Assembly: GCA_032164245.1 (NCBI GenBank)
Contig: JAVMKO010000003.1
Span: 93,495,890 to 93,559,889 of the forward strand
Direction of reading: 5' to 3'
Source: Sternotherus odoratus
Taxonomy: Eukaryota > Chordata > Testudines > Kinosternidae
Length of the DNA: 64,000 nt
The first letter of the stretch is position 1, and each line of letters starts with the position of its first letter. Of the stretch, positions 1-11,793 are shown in pieces. Below the pieces are notes generated by a model that saw only the letters and a list, made by a program, of their open reading frames with translations, did not search any database and had not been told where the DNA came from. Made by a program: the position numbers and the translations under genes.

Positions 1-1168
1 AACTTAAGTTGGTAACTTGGAATTTTAACACAGTTTTCAATACACCACAATTTTCAGTGCAATGCTGATGAGACTGGTGTCCCTACTGATACATATATGC
101 AACTTGAGCAGCACAGCAGGCCGGAGCTATGTTTAATTGGAAACCAGCACCAGAAACTATGGTAGCATGGAAGCTGCGTATGAGGGCTAATAGGACATTT
201 GATATAAAGGCCCCAATTCTCCATTGCCCTGAACTATGTGTGGTCATTTACATTAGCACAAAGAGTGTCAGGTGAGGTTAAACTGTTACTGAGTCACAAT
301 GGTAGCATTTGTACCTACTGTACACCAGAGCAAGGGAAGCCTAAATGACCACACCAAGTGTAAGGCAATAGAAAATCAGCTGCTAAACGTAGTTTTGCTA
401 TTCACTGACTCATAGTGGTACCTAGAGGCTCAGCAGTTGCCACTGGGATGGTGCCAAAGCAACTTAATTAAATAAATAAATGCACAAGGCTGTAGAGAGT
501 CTCTCAGAAATGTAGAAGGCAAGCAGAGACTAATTATCTTAGAGAGAAAAGGCGGCATGTGTGTTGCCTGATCTCGCTGAGTGGTGATTATTTGAAAATT
601 CTCAAAATCAGTTTAATCAAAGAGTCATTAAAATGTGATGGTTTTTAAAAGGTTCTAGTCCAGAACCAGGCACAACAGAATCAAGGTCAATATCTGGTTA
701 GGGAGCCCCCAGGTGCAAAGCGATGATGACACTGAGGCCAAAACAAAGCTTGAATATTTTTATTAGCATCATTAGTAAAACCACAAATGAAGCACCACCC
801 CTTGCACACACTCATAACCTTCTCATGGAGACTTAGAGGTGAGAGACTGGCGGTGCTCCAGAAGGGTCCTACCCTGCCTGCAGCCAAGCGAGTCCGATGG
901 TCAAGATCTCAAAGCTGATATGGTTGTTTGGCCTATTACAGGACTTGTGACCGCCAGGAATATTCATATTGTCCAGAACTGACTGCCTCACCCTCACAAT
1001 GTTGGGATGTTCTTATCTATAGGTTAGTATAGTGATGATCTAAACTCATCATCACATACTTCAATTCGTTGCCAAGGCAAGTTTGTGCCAAAGCATCTGC
1101 AGATGTTCCTATCCTAAAATATGCAAAAGCTGGCATCGGTTCATACTCCTGCAGTTACCTGGTATAAT
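1..1168. other. No gene recognised; AT-rich intergenic or intronic DNA
   Basis: I see no coding exon, RNA gene or repeat that I recognise here. Open frames are short and lack any recognisable domain. It ends at the first solo LTR. Confidence 0.5.
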
Positions 1169-2110
1169 TGTAGGAACTGAATTTTATAATTGTTCAATAA
1201 GAATTGATGTAAACTTTAATTTCATTCTTCCAGCAACCCTTTTTGAATAACAGAAAGGAATGACTGCCTAAGGCTGGGATGTTGTTTCCCATATGCATTA
1301 CAATTAGGACCTGTTATGAAGTTTAGCATGGTAAGAGACAGAATTTTGTAAGCGACTTCAATGATAAATAGATTAGAGAAATGTTGAGGGCTTGAAGCCA
1401 ATGTGAATTGTTTTAGTTATAAAATTTAGCAAGGCTTAATTTACACTGTATTCTGTATTCTGAATACCTTTGAAGGTTCCTGTAAAAGATTTTTTGTATG
1501 AATGAGGAATGCATACATCATAAAAAGATAGGAGTGAAAGCCCATCACAAATATCCAGATGGTCAGGAAAGAGTAAGAGACTTGAAAACACCAATCAGAA
1601 TTTGATTTGTATTTGATGCTAAACATGGTAAGTAGCATTGACGGGCCTCAGGTGAGGCAAGCACTCCCCAAAAGAGACAACAAATAGGAGATAATGATGG
1701 GAAACCCGACAATAACCATCAAATGATGACAGCAGGAAATCCCAAGATTAACACCACTAAAGGACTAATGATTATAGGAGGACATCGCAAAATGCATGGA
1801 CTCAAATGGGAATTTACAAGTATAAAGCTGGGGTATTTTTGCCATGAAACTCTGGGTTCAGTCCTGCAAAGCCTTGGAGCATCAAACCATGACTGACAAG
1901 AGCCCCGCTCCTTACTCGTGCTCAGTCTAACTGGCCATTAGATTGACTCGAGCTACAACAAACTGGAAACTATAAACATCAACTGGCAGGACTTGTGTGC
2001 ATGATGTGTGTGTGAGAGACTAAAAACATATGATAACTGTTGTATTCTTAACATGGCATATATTAGCCTTCCTCTTATAAAAGATCCCGGGTGCTTTGTA
2101 TAGCATAACA
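1169..2110 (+). mobile_element. Solo LTR, class I ERV-like, copy A
   Basis: A 942-bp retroviral-type LTR. It begins TGTAGGA and ends GCATAACA, giving the TG...CA ends of an LTR. TAAT stands immediately before it (1165-1168) and immediately after it (2111-2114), a 4-bp target duplication as expected for gammaretrovirus-like (class I) insertions. A TATA box lies at 1821-1827. A second copy of the same repeat lies in opposite orientation at 55486-56459 and aligns along its whole length, with the same ends. No gag, pol or env coding sequence is adjacent, so this is a solo LTR left by recombination between the two LTRs of a provirus. Family placement is inferred from the duplication length; no internal sequence is available to confirm it. 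Confidence 0.85.
1821..1827 (+). promoter_or_regulatory. TATA box of LTR copy A
   Basis: TATAAAG lies about 650 bp into the LTR. The matching place in copy B (minus strand, 55787-55793) reads TATAAAA. Conservation between the two copies supports it as the old LTR promoter. Present activity cannot be judged. Confidence 0.6.
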
Positions 2111-2130
2111 TAATTTTATACAAAAATCCT

Positions 2131-2850
2131 TGTCACAGGGTCACTTTCCACACTGGCGCCTCCCGCTGGGTGTTTCAGGAATTAACTCAGTCCCAGCAGG
2201 TGTGCCCTTGGGGGAGGGGTGTGTGTGGCTCTCTTGTCCTCATCTCCACCTGCAGACCCGTTACAGCTCCTTTGTCTCAGCATCTGCTTCGTGGCACAGC
2301 CCTCCATTTCCCCCTCTTCCCAGGGGACTTCTCCATTAAGAGTTCAGCTACTCCTCATAGTGGCTTAGCATTCCTTCAGCGGCTAGTGAGGGGGTCCAGG
2401 ACCCCCACTATTCTGGGCCCTGGCCCAGGGACCCTGCAAACAGCAGCTTCCTGCTGCCTTTTCATTCCAGAAGACTTGTCTCTATTCCCTGGGGCACTTC
2501 CCCACAGCCTTCGTTCCTTCTGCTCCTGCCTCTGGCGCCAGCTCCTTTGCCCTCTTCTCAGGCCCTTGAGCCTGTAAGTCCTGGCAGCCTCCAGGAGCCC
2601 TCTAGGAAACCAGTCTTCTCCCTGCAGCAGACTTCCTCGCTCCGGTCTGGAGACTCTTTTTATATGGGCCAGCGGGGCTCTGATTGGCTGGTCTAGCTGC
2701 CACCTTCATTGTCTGCAGCCATAGCCCTAACTGACTGTTTCCCTTGTAGCCACTCCTTTGGCTGCCTGCCGCTCAGTCTCCCTAGGATGGTTTTAACCCT
2801 CTCAGTGCAGGACAGGTGCTCTTTCACACCCCTAAACATAATATTCCCAG
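2131..2850. repeat. Probable LTR-type or other interspersed repeat
   Basis: A GC-richer block beginning TGTCACAGGG, with pyrimidine-rich tracts and a TATA-like word (TTTTTATATGG) near 2657. I recognise it as a repeat seen many times in turtle genomes, but the exact right end and class are unclear. The proline- and serine-rich open frame at 2170-2577 is a by-product of base composition and has no domain. Confidence 0.4.
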
Positions 2851-3111
2851 TTCCCCAATAACTCAGGGTCACTGTTGGGTAACTTACTTATGCTAAGGCT
2901 CATAGGCCTCACAGCCTAATGCCAGCTGCTTAAGCTAAATACATTACAAGATGTAGTCTTCTAAGTTTCTAGTGTTGCTGCTACATAAAATACCGTAAGC
3001 TAGCTCTATGGTCTACACATGTGAGTAACAGGCCAGACTGGGGCTGGCTGCCACACATGCATAGGATAGGATGCAAGGAGCCTCAACCCCCACCCAATGA
3101 ACTCAATCAAG

Positions 3112-3277
3112 AGTGATATTGGGTTTGTGGATAGCTCAGATCAAAAATAAATGGTTATAGAACTCCCCAACCATGAAAACAATCTTGGAGAAATTTGAGG
3201 AAGAGAATAAAAGTATGGTTGGGAAGTTTTGTAGCCATTTATTTTTGATCTGAGCTATCCACAAACCCAATATCACT
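3112..3277. repeat. Long inverted repeat (63-nt arms, 40-nt loop)
   Basis: The left arm (3112-3174) and the right arm (3215-3277) are reverse complements over 63 nt with about four mismatches, separated by 3175-3214. The arms begin and end with AGTGATATTGGG and its complement. No flanking target duplication is evident. It could be a short MITE or a local inverted duplication. If transcribed it would fold into a near-perfect hairpin. Confidence 0.85.
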
Positions 3278-5879
3278 TCACATAGATGAAGGGCTAGGAT
3301 AGAGAATCTGATATAAGCAAATGAAAGCAGTGATAAGTTGGCTCCATTTTTCACTTACATGTTTTGTTGTTGGGTTTGCAGAAGAAATGGCTACATTTGG
3401 ACAGAAATGCAGAAGAAAAAGAAATAGGAGTTGAAAGAGGAAATTCTGACCCTCATTGAGGTCAATGGGAGTTTTGCCATTGCCTGCCCTTGGGCCAGGA
3501 TTTCACTGTGAGTGCAGAGGACTTACGCTGCTTTATTCAATTTGGCTGTATGGTCTCTGTTGGTTTGTGTCTCCAGTTAGAATGAGGCAGGGTGACCATA
3601 TCTTTCCCTGTACATTATGCAATGGCAAGCACACTATTGGCTCATAACCAGTAATATCAACAATTATACTGCTTGAGCTAGAAGGAACTTCCCTGTAGCT
3701 TTTAACATCTCGTCCAAGGGCTGGCTCCATGGGCCACTCAAGAAATATCACACTTCATTGATAAAACAATAAACACACACACAAAAAATGATGAGATGAA
3801 TTTAGCCCATTAAGTCTGAGGAGCACAAAAAGTCAACCCTCTGAGAACTGAAAAGTCTTTTCACTGCTACTTAAAACGATTAGATCAAACAGTCCACCAC
3901 CTCAGTAGCTTGAAACTAGTGATTTAGGGCTTTGCCATTTATCACAATCGTCTTCCAAATATACTGTAGGACCTAATGCTGATCCCATTGAAGTCAATGA
4001 AACTACTCACAGTAGAAAGCACTGTATGCGATGGCATAAGCCTGGGACACAAAAAAGACCTTTCAGGTTCAGTGTTGGTGGGGAAGGGCTACTGGGTTAA
4101 CAAATCAAGGGTTGGGTTCTCCAAAAATAATTTTTATAATTAGTTCTGGCTTAGGCCTTTGGCATGATTTAGTGATTAATTTTAATAAACTCTTTAAAGA
4201 AGGGGCTAAGTTTTCTATGTACTGTACAGCACCTCACACAATTTTTAGACCACTAATATTTTTATTAATACAATAACTTCTTTCCTTGAGGGAAGGGTTT
4301 GTTGAAAAATGTTTCTAAGCAAAATATTTCATATACTCTGTGGCATTTCATAGATTTGAACATGTGAAGTTTCTCTTACCATCTACAGATCATTTTGTAA
4401 GAGGGGAACTAATTGCACAGCAATGGATTAAGTGTAATGAGAACCAACATCCTGTTCCAATGAGCACTTTATAAATATGGCATTAGGCTGCTGAACATTG
4501 TCTATTTGTCAATAGCACTATAGTGATCTTGAGTGGCATTGGTTATAAAGCTAAATAGCTACCAAGACTTGAGGTGGATATTTGTTTCCATTCAGAAATG
4601 GAGGGTTTACTAGGGAAAATAAAGAAAAATGTGTTTATGTATGTAAAAATGTACGTAAAAATGGTGTGAAATGCTTAGGACACACACTGCGAGCCTGATT
4701 CTGATCCCCTCACTCATACTGAATGGTACCTTACTCAGTGAATGGTCCTGCTGAGATTCCTGTTACAGCACTTGTGGCGTGACATGATAGGAGCAAGGTT
4801 ATCTCATTCTTTGTAGTTCTGAATGAGAAAATTGGTGGCTCATGTGAAGAAAATAGAACAAGGTCCAGACGTTTTCCTTCAGGATAACAGTCAGAATCCC
4901 AGACTAAGCTCTGGTGTCCATAATGTGTCAGGCTACAGACAGCGTTATGAGGGCCATCACACCTATACCTGGTTCTCAGCTTGATTAGATCAGGCACACC
5001 ATTATGCCCTGTCTCCTGGGTCCCATGGGTGCGACTTACCCCTCCTTTTCTGCCCACATTGCCTGCTTTTGTCCTGATCAGCAAGCTTCTGTTGCTTCAC
5101 CTCTTCCTCCTAACTCAAGACACCTGGCCTCCTGCTCTGCCCATCTCTCCTCCACTAGCAACCTTTTCAACTCCTAAGGTTGAAGGACCTCCCACCAATT
5201 GCTGCTGCCTCTGCTGGATCGTCTGCTTGGTCTCCCTGTAGGAGATAAAGGGACCCTTCTGTATTCTGGTTTGAAGCAGTTGCCTCATCACCCCTCATGG
5301 TATACGAGTGCAGCATGGTCACTAGCTCCAGTTGCTCCTGGTTAAGCTGCTGCCAGACCGCACTGTGCACACAGCTCTAGGTGCTCCTTGGTGAGCTCAG
5401 TGTCTACTCTTTGTTCCTCCTGCCTTTTCTGCTGCTTACTCATCTTTATACTTCCCTTTGTTGTATTTCCTTTGCCCGAAGAAAGAAACAGAAAATAATA
5501 AAACTGTAACCTTTCTAGGACTGTTCCCAGCCTCTCACATGAGAATCACATAAACCTATTTCATCAGTGCTTGCCACGTAAACCTCAGTTTAAACAGCAA
5601 GCTGTGAGGGGTGCAATCCAGATCAGTGAGGGATTAGTCACCATTTGCCCTGCAACCCTGGGTGCCTTACAATGCTTTGCTGCCGCAACTCCCAACCTAG
5701 GATGCTCCCAACCAGCCTATGAGCATGCAGGTCACACCCTGCGTGTAGAGAACCCTAGTTCAACAGCTCCACAGCCCACTCTGACTTCCTCAAGCCTGGG
5801 TTAAAACAAGCAAGGTGATGCGAACACACTCCTGGTCCCGAATTTCCCCTAAACTGTGTGCTCTGCAGTGTGTCCAGCC
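3278..5879. other. No gene recognised
   Basis: AT-rich DNA with scattered pyrimidine-rich stretches around 5030-5240. The open frames here overlap one another on both strands, are short and show no motif. I see no clear repeat boundary. Confidence 0.45.
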
Positions 5880-6155
5880 CTCTCCTGCACAGTTCAGAGG
5901 TGCTTAAATCCCATTTTTAGGCAGCTCTGAGATCCATAAAACCTCTGCATGGCTGCTGTCAAATGCTGTGAGTGTCTAAACTCAATTTAGTGCCTTTGCA
6001 GTAAAAGTTTCCTAGGCATCTATGTTTCTGCCTCTGGACATATGCACTGCTGACTCCTATTAGGCATCTGGGTGCTTATCTTCTGCCTAAGCCCCAGAGC
6101 AGTTCATAAACCAGGGGAAGATAGGCACTCCTCTGCCTAAGTTGTGTATGGGGCC
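5880..6155. repeat. Left part of old composite SINE-like repeat
   Basis: Contains words typical of a repeat also present at 8975-9600 and 33855-34640 (GATCCA near an A-rich stretch, TAGGCA/GCCTAA motifs). It is interrupted by the LTR at 6156 and resumes after 7055. Classification is uncertain; the later part contains tRNA-like SINE modules. Confidence 0.5.
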
Positions 6156-7055
6156 TGTGACGTTGCACTCTGTTGGGTTTATGGAAATATGCTTACAAGT
6201 GTGAATATGATGTAGCTGGAATATGCTTTATGCAAAAGGTCTTTTGTAGGTATCATCACTGAGGTTATAAACTACTGAATATATTCCTCTTATTTGTATG
6301 CATGTATCAGTCTTGTATCTGAAGCTAGAAATATGAAGTATAATTCGGAGGTCCTATTGTAATTATGCAAAGCATGGGTCATTAATGGTGGTTTAGAATC
6401 TTGATGGCTTCCATTGAGTAGGACAATTGGTTGTAAATGGTTTATCTACCTGCAAGCCTTCCTGTGTCCCTGTGAGCCAGCCCAGGAAGACGGGAGACTA
6501 GGGGTCCTACAGTGACATGTGATCATGTCATATGATATTGGAATCCATCTTAATCCTTGTACTTTTCCATTAATGAGATGGTGGTGGGGACAAGCACAGA
6601 CATGCTTTTTGTCAAAGCTATAAAAAGGGGGTGGAGCAGAATAAAAGAGGCTGCCAGTCATAAGAACACCCCTGCTTACCATTAAATCTGCTGGATCTAA
6701 CAATGACCCTACCAGGGGAAAAGATTGTGCCTAGACTAATCTGTGAAAGAAGCTTACTTGAACATGTTAGAGGGTGAGATTTTACCTGTAATCAGTTTCT
6801 TAATGTATTAGGCTTAAACTTGCATGTTTTGTTTTATTTTGCTTTGTAATTGACTTTGTTCTGTCTGTTATTACTTGAAACCACTTAAATCCTTCTTTTT
6901 ATACTTAATAAAATCACTTTTATTAATAAACCCAGAGTAAGTGATTAATACCGGAGGAGCAAACAGCTGGGTATATCTATCAGTGATATAGAGGGTGAAC
7001 AATATACAAATCAGGCAACAGTCCCAAGGGGATCTCTGTGACTGAACTTGCCACA
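6156..7055 (+). mobile_element. Solo LTR of a turtle-type ERV
   Basis: A 900-bp LTR beginning TGTGACGTTGCACTC and ending TTGCCACA. The flanks are GGGCC (6151-6155) and GAGCC (7056-7060), a 5-bp target duplication with one change. Promoter and polyadenylation signals are in the expected order: TATAAAAA at 6619-6626 and AATAAA at 6907-6912. I recognise the sequence as a common turtle and crocodilian ERV LTR family. No retroviral coding region is attached. It sits inside an older composite repeat, which dates it as the younger element. Confidence 0.85.
6619..6626 (+). promoter_or_regulatory. TATA box of the 6156-7055 LTR
   Basis: TATAAAAA followed by a G-rich run, about 290 bp upstream of the LTR's AATAAA signal. 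This is the usual U3/R arrangement. Confidence 0.7.
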
Positions 7056-7480
7056 GAGCCCAATCTGTTAGGCATGTTCAGAGGCTGCCTAACTCCACAC
7101 CAAATAGCTGGGGGAAGGGAGGACCATCGCCCCTAAAAGCTTTAGGCCAGGGGTCAGGGTACTCATTGGCATGTGAAAGACACCCCACTTCAGGTTCCCC
7201 TCTGCCTGATCGGAGGGGGATTTGAACAGGCATCTGCTGCCTCTCAGGTGAGTGCCCCAACCAGAAGTTTATGGAATATTCTGATGTGGGGGTTCCCTCA
7301 GTCTCTCCTATTGAGGTTGTGCCACTTTAATTAAATAAATGACTACTTAAATATTAATTGGGCCAGAATCATTCTGTAGTGCTGTGGCTAGGGCACTCAT
7401 TTGAGAAGTGGCAGAACCCTACATTTACTCCCTGCCACATAAGGATTAGGATGAGACCTAAATAGCCAGAGTTTAAATTC
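7056..7480. repeat. Right part of old composite SINE-like repeat
   Basis: Continues the repeat broken by the LTR. Near 7218 it has a GATTTGAAC word and near 7247 GGTGAGTGCCCCAACCA, resembling the complement of a tRNA-derived SINE B box and acceptor region. Near 7378 the plus-strand version (GTGGCTAGGGCACTCA) appears, so two tRNA-like modules face each other. Degraded. Confidence 0.5.
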
Positions 7481-8974
7481 TGAAAGACGAGGTTTATCTC
7501 CTTCCCAATATTTATTTCTTAGTAGTATCTATTAATAATTAATAAATATGTAGTAGCTCCACAACAGCGATGCCCAGTTTCATGTGGCAACTTCTCTTTG
7601 CACTTTCTTTTTTTAAACAAAACCATGACTGTTTGCACTTAACTTTAATTGTATTAAGTACATAGGAGCCAGATTTGACCATTCCATTGAAATCAATAAA
7701 GCTAACTAAGGAACAAGGTAATTCAAAGTAAATGGCACAATCTCTTCTCTTTGGTTCTTAAATGGCACCCATCTGTGTGGTATCTGAGTGTATGAAGTAC
7801 ATATTTAATATTAAGCGTGTGCTTAAATTCATCCCTGTTCAGCAAAACACTTAGCACATGTTAAAGTGCTTTGCTGAATCAGGACCTAAAAGTATGAAAC
7901 GGGTACCAGAACTCACTAAAGTGGAGCTCCTATGGAAGGGACACAAGATACAGGTACAATCTGAATAGGGGAAGCAAAGTGTAATGGTTCTGTTCATGGA
8001 ACCTTTACAAACATTCCCTACAATGCAAACATAATATGTAATAATAAATATACGAAGAGCAGGTGTGCGGAGGGAAGGTTGAAAAAATGGATGTAGTGAG
8101 CATGGAGCTAAGAAATATGTCTGCAAATTAAATTAATTTGTTTACTTCTAAAATACATCATGTCCTGAAAACATAATTCTGTGGAGGCACAGAGAAATTT
8201 TACAGCATTCAAACTCTACTCAAAGAGGTTGGAGTGGGTCTTTCACATACGAGGTTTTAAAAGAAATATTTGTATTGAAAGAAAAATTAATGAGGTACGA
8301 GAAATAGCACAAAATGAACTGCAACAAAGACTTTTTTCCATACAAGTACCATTTAGTACTGGGGACTTATTTCTTTTAGTTATTAGGCAGGTTCATATTA
8401 TGCAATTGTTACAGGGTTCATCAGTTTTGGAAGAACTAAAACAGTTTAAGAGAGAATGTAACACAGTCAAGAAATAAATAACTACAACAAAATTGTATAG
8501 GCCATACCTACATTATCTAACTGATGAGGCTGAACATATATACAAGCTACGGGGTCGTGTCAAGAAAGTGGGACATTAACCCATCAAGGGGCTGAAACTG
8601 CACCATTAAACTCAATGGAATTTTTGCCATTAGATTCAATGGGAGCAGGAATGGGCTTTATGTGCCTTAATCACCGATAAGGGTAGGGAAATTCAGCTCT
8701 CATGGGCCTATTCAGCAAAAGGAGGTGTGTGGTTTATTGTATGAAGCTGAGAGTCCAGACTGAAAGTAAATTGTGGAACGGATAAATACATTTCTATGTA
8801 CTGTACTCTAGCCTAGCACCCGCTGATGTACAACACATATCAACTTTTCCCTAAACATACGCTCAGGTTGCCCAATAGCTGAGTAGTGGTAGTTACCATT
8901 TTTCCTCAATATGCCATCAAGTGATTATATTTATTTTATTTTATGCTTTGCTGTGGCCTATAAATCTCCAATAG
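7481..8974. other. No gene recognised; one unexplained 98-codon open frame
   Basis: AT-rich DNA. The frame at 8181-8477 (plus strand) runs 98 codons and reads as a lysine- and glutamate-rich, possibly helical peptide, but I recognise no family, no splice context and no repeat family around it. Chance cannot be excluded. Confidence 0.35.
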
Positions 8975-9075
8975 TAACTTAGGCCTGGATCCACAAAGAG
9001 ACTTAGGCACTGCAGTGCTGAGTGTTGCAATGCCGAACTTTTAGGCACCTAGGAAAATCACTGGAATCCAACAAA
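8975..9075. repeat. Old composite repeat, left fragment
   Basis: GGATCCACAAAGAG with TTAGGCAC and TTTTAGGCACC words matches the family at 33855. It is interrupted at 9076 by a MITE and continues at 9368-9600 with further AGGCACCT words. Confidence 0.5.
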
Positions 9076-9367
9076 GGGCTTGCCCTCACTGGGGGGGAGG
9101 GAAGGGGATCGACGGCAGATACGCAACTTCAGCTACGTGAATCACATAGCTGAAGTTTGTGTATCTGCCGCCGACTTACCGCTTGTCCCCACGGTGGTGG
9201 CAGTCGGCGGCGCGCTCCCCCGTCTACTCCAGCTTGCGCCTCCTGGCGAGCTGGAGTTCCGGAGTCGACGGGGGAGCTCCGGGCAATCGATTTATTGCAT
9301 CTTAGTGAGACGCAATAAATCGATAGCCAGAAGATCGATCTCCGGCAGCGCTAGTGAAGACCAGCCC
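9076..9367. mobile_element. Palindromic MITE, Harbinger-like
   Basis: About 292 bp with imperfect terminal inverted repeats (GGGCTTGCCCTCACTGG on the left, CTAGTGAAGACCAGCCC on the right) and AAA on both sides (9073-9075, 9368-9370), a possible 3-bp target duplication. Internally it has strong hairpins: 9113-9134 with 9148-9170, and 9282-9298 with 9311-9327. It is GC- and CpG-rich, unlike its surroundings. The family is known to me from turtles and crocodilians; the superfamily label is inferred from the 3-bp duplication. Confidence 0.65.
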
Positions 9368-9600
9368 AAAGGTTCCTTATACAATGAATAATAGGCCCCT
9401 GGAATGGGATGCATAAAAATCAGCAAGCTAGGCAGGGACCTGCCTAAACTAGCTAATGGGAGATGCAGAGGAGTGGAATGTGTCTGAAGTCCTTTGATCC
9501 ACAGTTGGGAACTTCTCTCCTGGAGCCAGGCACCTACGCTGTTTCTTGTGAGAACAATTTAGGCACCTGTCTAATGCCACACAAAATGGCCAGGTGAGGG
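9368..9600. repeat. Old composite repeat, right fragment
   Basis: Continues the repeat split by the MITE, with AGGCACCTACGC and TTAGGCACCTG words. Open frames here have no domain. Confidence 0.45.
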
Positions 9601-9666
9601 AGCAGAAGAGGACGAAATATTTCTTTTATCTACCTTATTTTCTTTATCATTTTATAAACATAGCAG

Positions 9667-10690
9667 TGTCAGGGGAAAAGTAATGGCACGTCTCTCCCCC
9701 TTACCGTACACTCTGGATAGTAGTGGCGGCGTTGAGGCAAGGAGCTCACAAGCTGTCAGAGACCATTGAAGAAACACACAAGTTAACTTTGATCAAAGGG
9801 GAAACTGAGGCACTCACCTCTCGGTCACGAAAGGGGGTTAGCAGCAGCTCCGTTTATTATCAGTACCAAGCAAACGTTTATAGAGTATATTCAAAGGGGA
9901 GGGGGAATGGGTAGAGGGAGGGACAGAACTACTTGAAGCATGCGCATTAGCAAACCCTTACATCACGCCTAGGTCATTGCCCTCTTGAGGCACCTGGTGT
10001 GTAGACCTTGAGACCGTTTACATGATGCCAACGAGCTTATGAATAGGTGTCTATTCATTCGCTAGCGAAATCGTTACATACATATAATGCAATCTGGCGA
10101 TATAACACATTAGCTCATCTCGTGAGGCCTACAGCCCGTGATTGTCTAGGCAAGGTCACATTCTCGGTATAGATAACAATACAGAAACAACTTCTTGTGC
10201 AGCACTATTACACTGAATGTCTAAAGCCTCAAGCGAATGCTTTGCTACTCTTGGGGGTTTAACTATGTGATTGCTGGTGAGGAAGAATACATGGGGAGAA
10301 GGAGCAAGGGAAACTGAGTCTGCCCTAACAGCAGGATTTGTATTGTGTTTTAGCAATGGCTGGTTTCTGGTCGATTTTCTCTTTATCCTACATCAATGCA
10401 GCAAGGACGTGGTATTGAATTTGTACCATCATAATAATTTCCATAGCAACAAATATACATCAGAAATACAGGGTTATTGTGTCATTCCATAACTATCAGA
10501 AGAGCCTGAGCTGTGAAGACAAGTTCTTATTGTAACAGACATAACCAGGAAATAGAAATGAATAGTTAGACAATTAAAAGGCAAATGCCTAATTCCATGT
10601 CCATGTCTAACTCTTTCCGCACCTTTACCCCCATATGGAAACACTTCATTAAGAATGACTGAGCTGCCATGGTGATTGAAATACATCACA
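9667..10690. repeat. Possible LTR-type repeat
   Basis: Begins TGTCAGGGGAAAAG and can be read to a CATCACA word near 10689. CGTTTATTATC near 9850 could be a minus-strand polyadenylation signal. No target duplication is visible, so boundaries and class are tentative. The short frames within it are not gene-like. Confidence 0.3.
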
Positions 10691-10869
10691 AACAGTTGAT
10701 AAGTGAGGAATAAGCAGAAGGAGAAGTTTATGCTAGAACCAGTCCAAATTATAAATAGCTAGAGGAATTTGCATTTTAGCAACATTGATCCATTAATCTT
10801 TACAAGTATAATTGCTTTTCAAAACAAATCATGAGGTAGAAAGAATACCTTCATGCCACCAGCTTCCAT

Positions 10870-11757
10870 CCCAGACATACCACATGATCCATTGTCTACA
10901 GCCAAGCACTGAGGTATTGCTCCAACCCCTCAGACAGAGACCAACACCTACGAGATCTTCACCAAGCTTTCTCAAAACTACAATACCCGCACAAGGAAAT
11001 AAGGACACAGATCTACAGAGCCAGACATGTACCCAGAAGCCTGCTGCTGCAAGACAAGCCCAAGAAAGAAAACAACAGAACACCACTGGCCATCACCTAC
11101 AGTCCTCAGTTAAAACCTCTGCAACGCATCATCAGTGACCTACAACCCATCCTGGACAATAATCCCTCACTTTCACAGGCCTTGGGAGGAAGGCCAGTCC
11201 TGGCACACAGACAACCTGCCAACCTTAAGCAGATTCTCACCAGCAACAGCACACTGCACCACAATAACTCCAACTCAGGAACCAATCCATGCAACAAACC
11301 TCGATGCCAACTCTGCCCACATATCTACACCAGCAACACCATCACAGGACCTAACCAGATCAACCATACCATCACTGGTTCATTCACCTGCACATCAAGC
11401 AATGTCATATATGCCATTATATGCCACCAATGTCCCTCTGCTATGTACATCGACCAAACTGGACAGTCCCTACGAAAAAGGATAAATGCACACAAATCAG
11501 TAGGAGAACACTTCAATCTGCTTGGACACACAATTACAGATTTAAAAGTCATCATACTGCAGCAAAAAAACTTCAAGTCCAGACTGCAAAGGGAAACTGC
11601 AGAGCTGCAATTCATTTGCAAATTTAACACAATCAATCTGGGACTGAACAAAGACCTTGAGTGGCTTGCCAATTACAAAAATAGCTTCTCCTCCCTCCGA
11701 GTTCACACCTTCAATTCAGCTGCTAGAAGAATACCTCACCTCCCTGCTTTGAGATAA
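10870..11757 (+). pseudogene. PLE polyprotein C-terminus: linker and GIY-YIG endonuclease remnant
   Basis: The frame runs to the stop just after 11754. It begins with a region like the part of PLE proteins that follows the reverse transcriptase (ITYSPQLKPLQRIISDL), then a cysteine linker (CNKPRCQLC near 11299), then a GIY-YIG nuclease domain. In PLEs this enzyme nicks target DNA for target-primed reverse transcription. The GIY half reads VIYAI, but the YIG half reads YID (11444-11452), so the conserved glycine is lost. The LRKRI arginine and the GEHF glutamate remain. About 30 nt between INAHKS and VGEHF are deleted relative to the copy at 15987. The catalytic polymerase part is absent and an early stop lies near 10890, so the element is dead. 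An alternative domain reading is unlikely. Confidence 0.75.
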
Positions 11758-11793
11758 CAAGCTGGTTCAGCATGATTGGACTAACCTTGTTAC

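Noticed and set aside
2170..2577. A 135-codon open frame read as a gene
   Set aside because: Low-complexity, proline- and serine-rich, inside a recognised interspersed repeat, with no domain and no splice or promoter context.
8181..8477. A 98-codon lysine/glutamate-rich frame
   Set aside because: It may be chance in AT-rich DNA. I could not link it to a family, a repeat or splice sites, so I list it only as unexplained.
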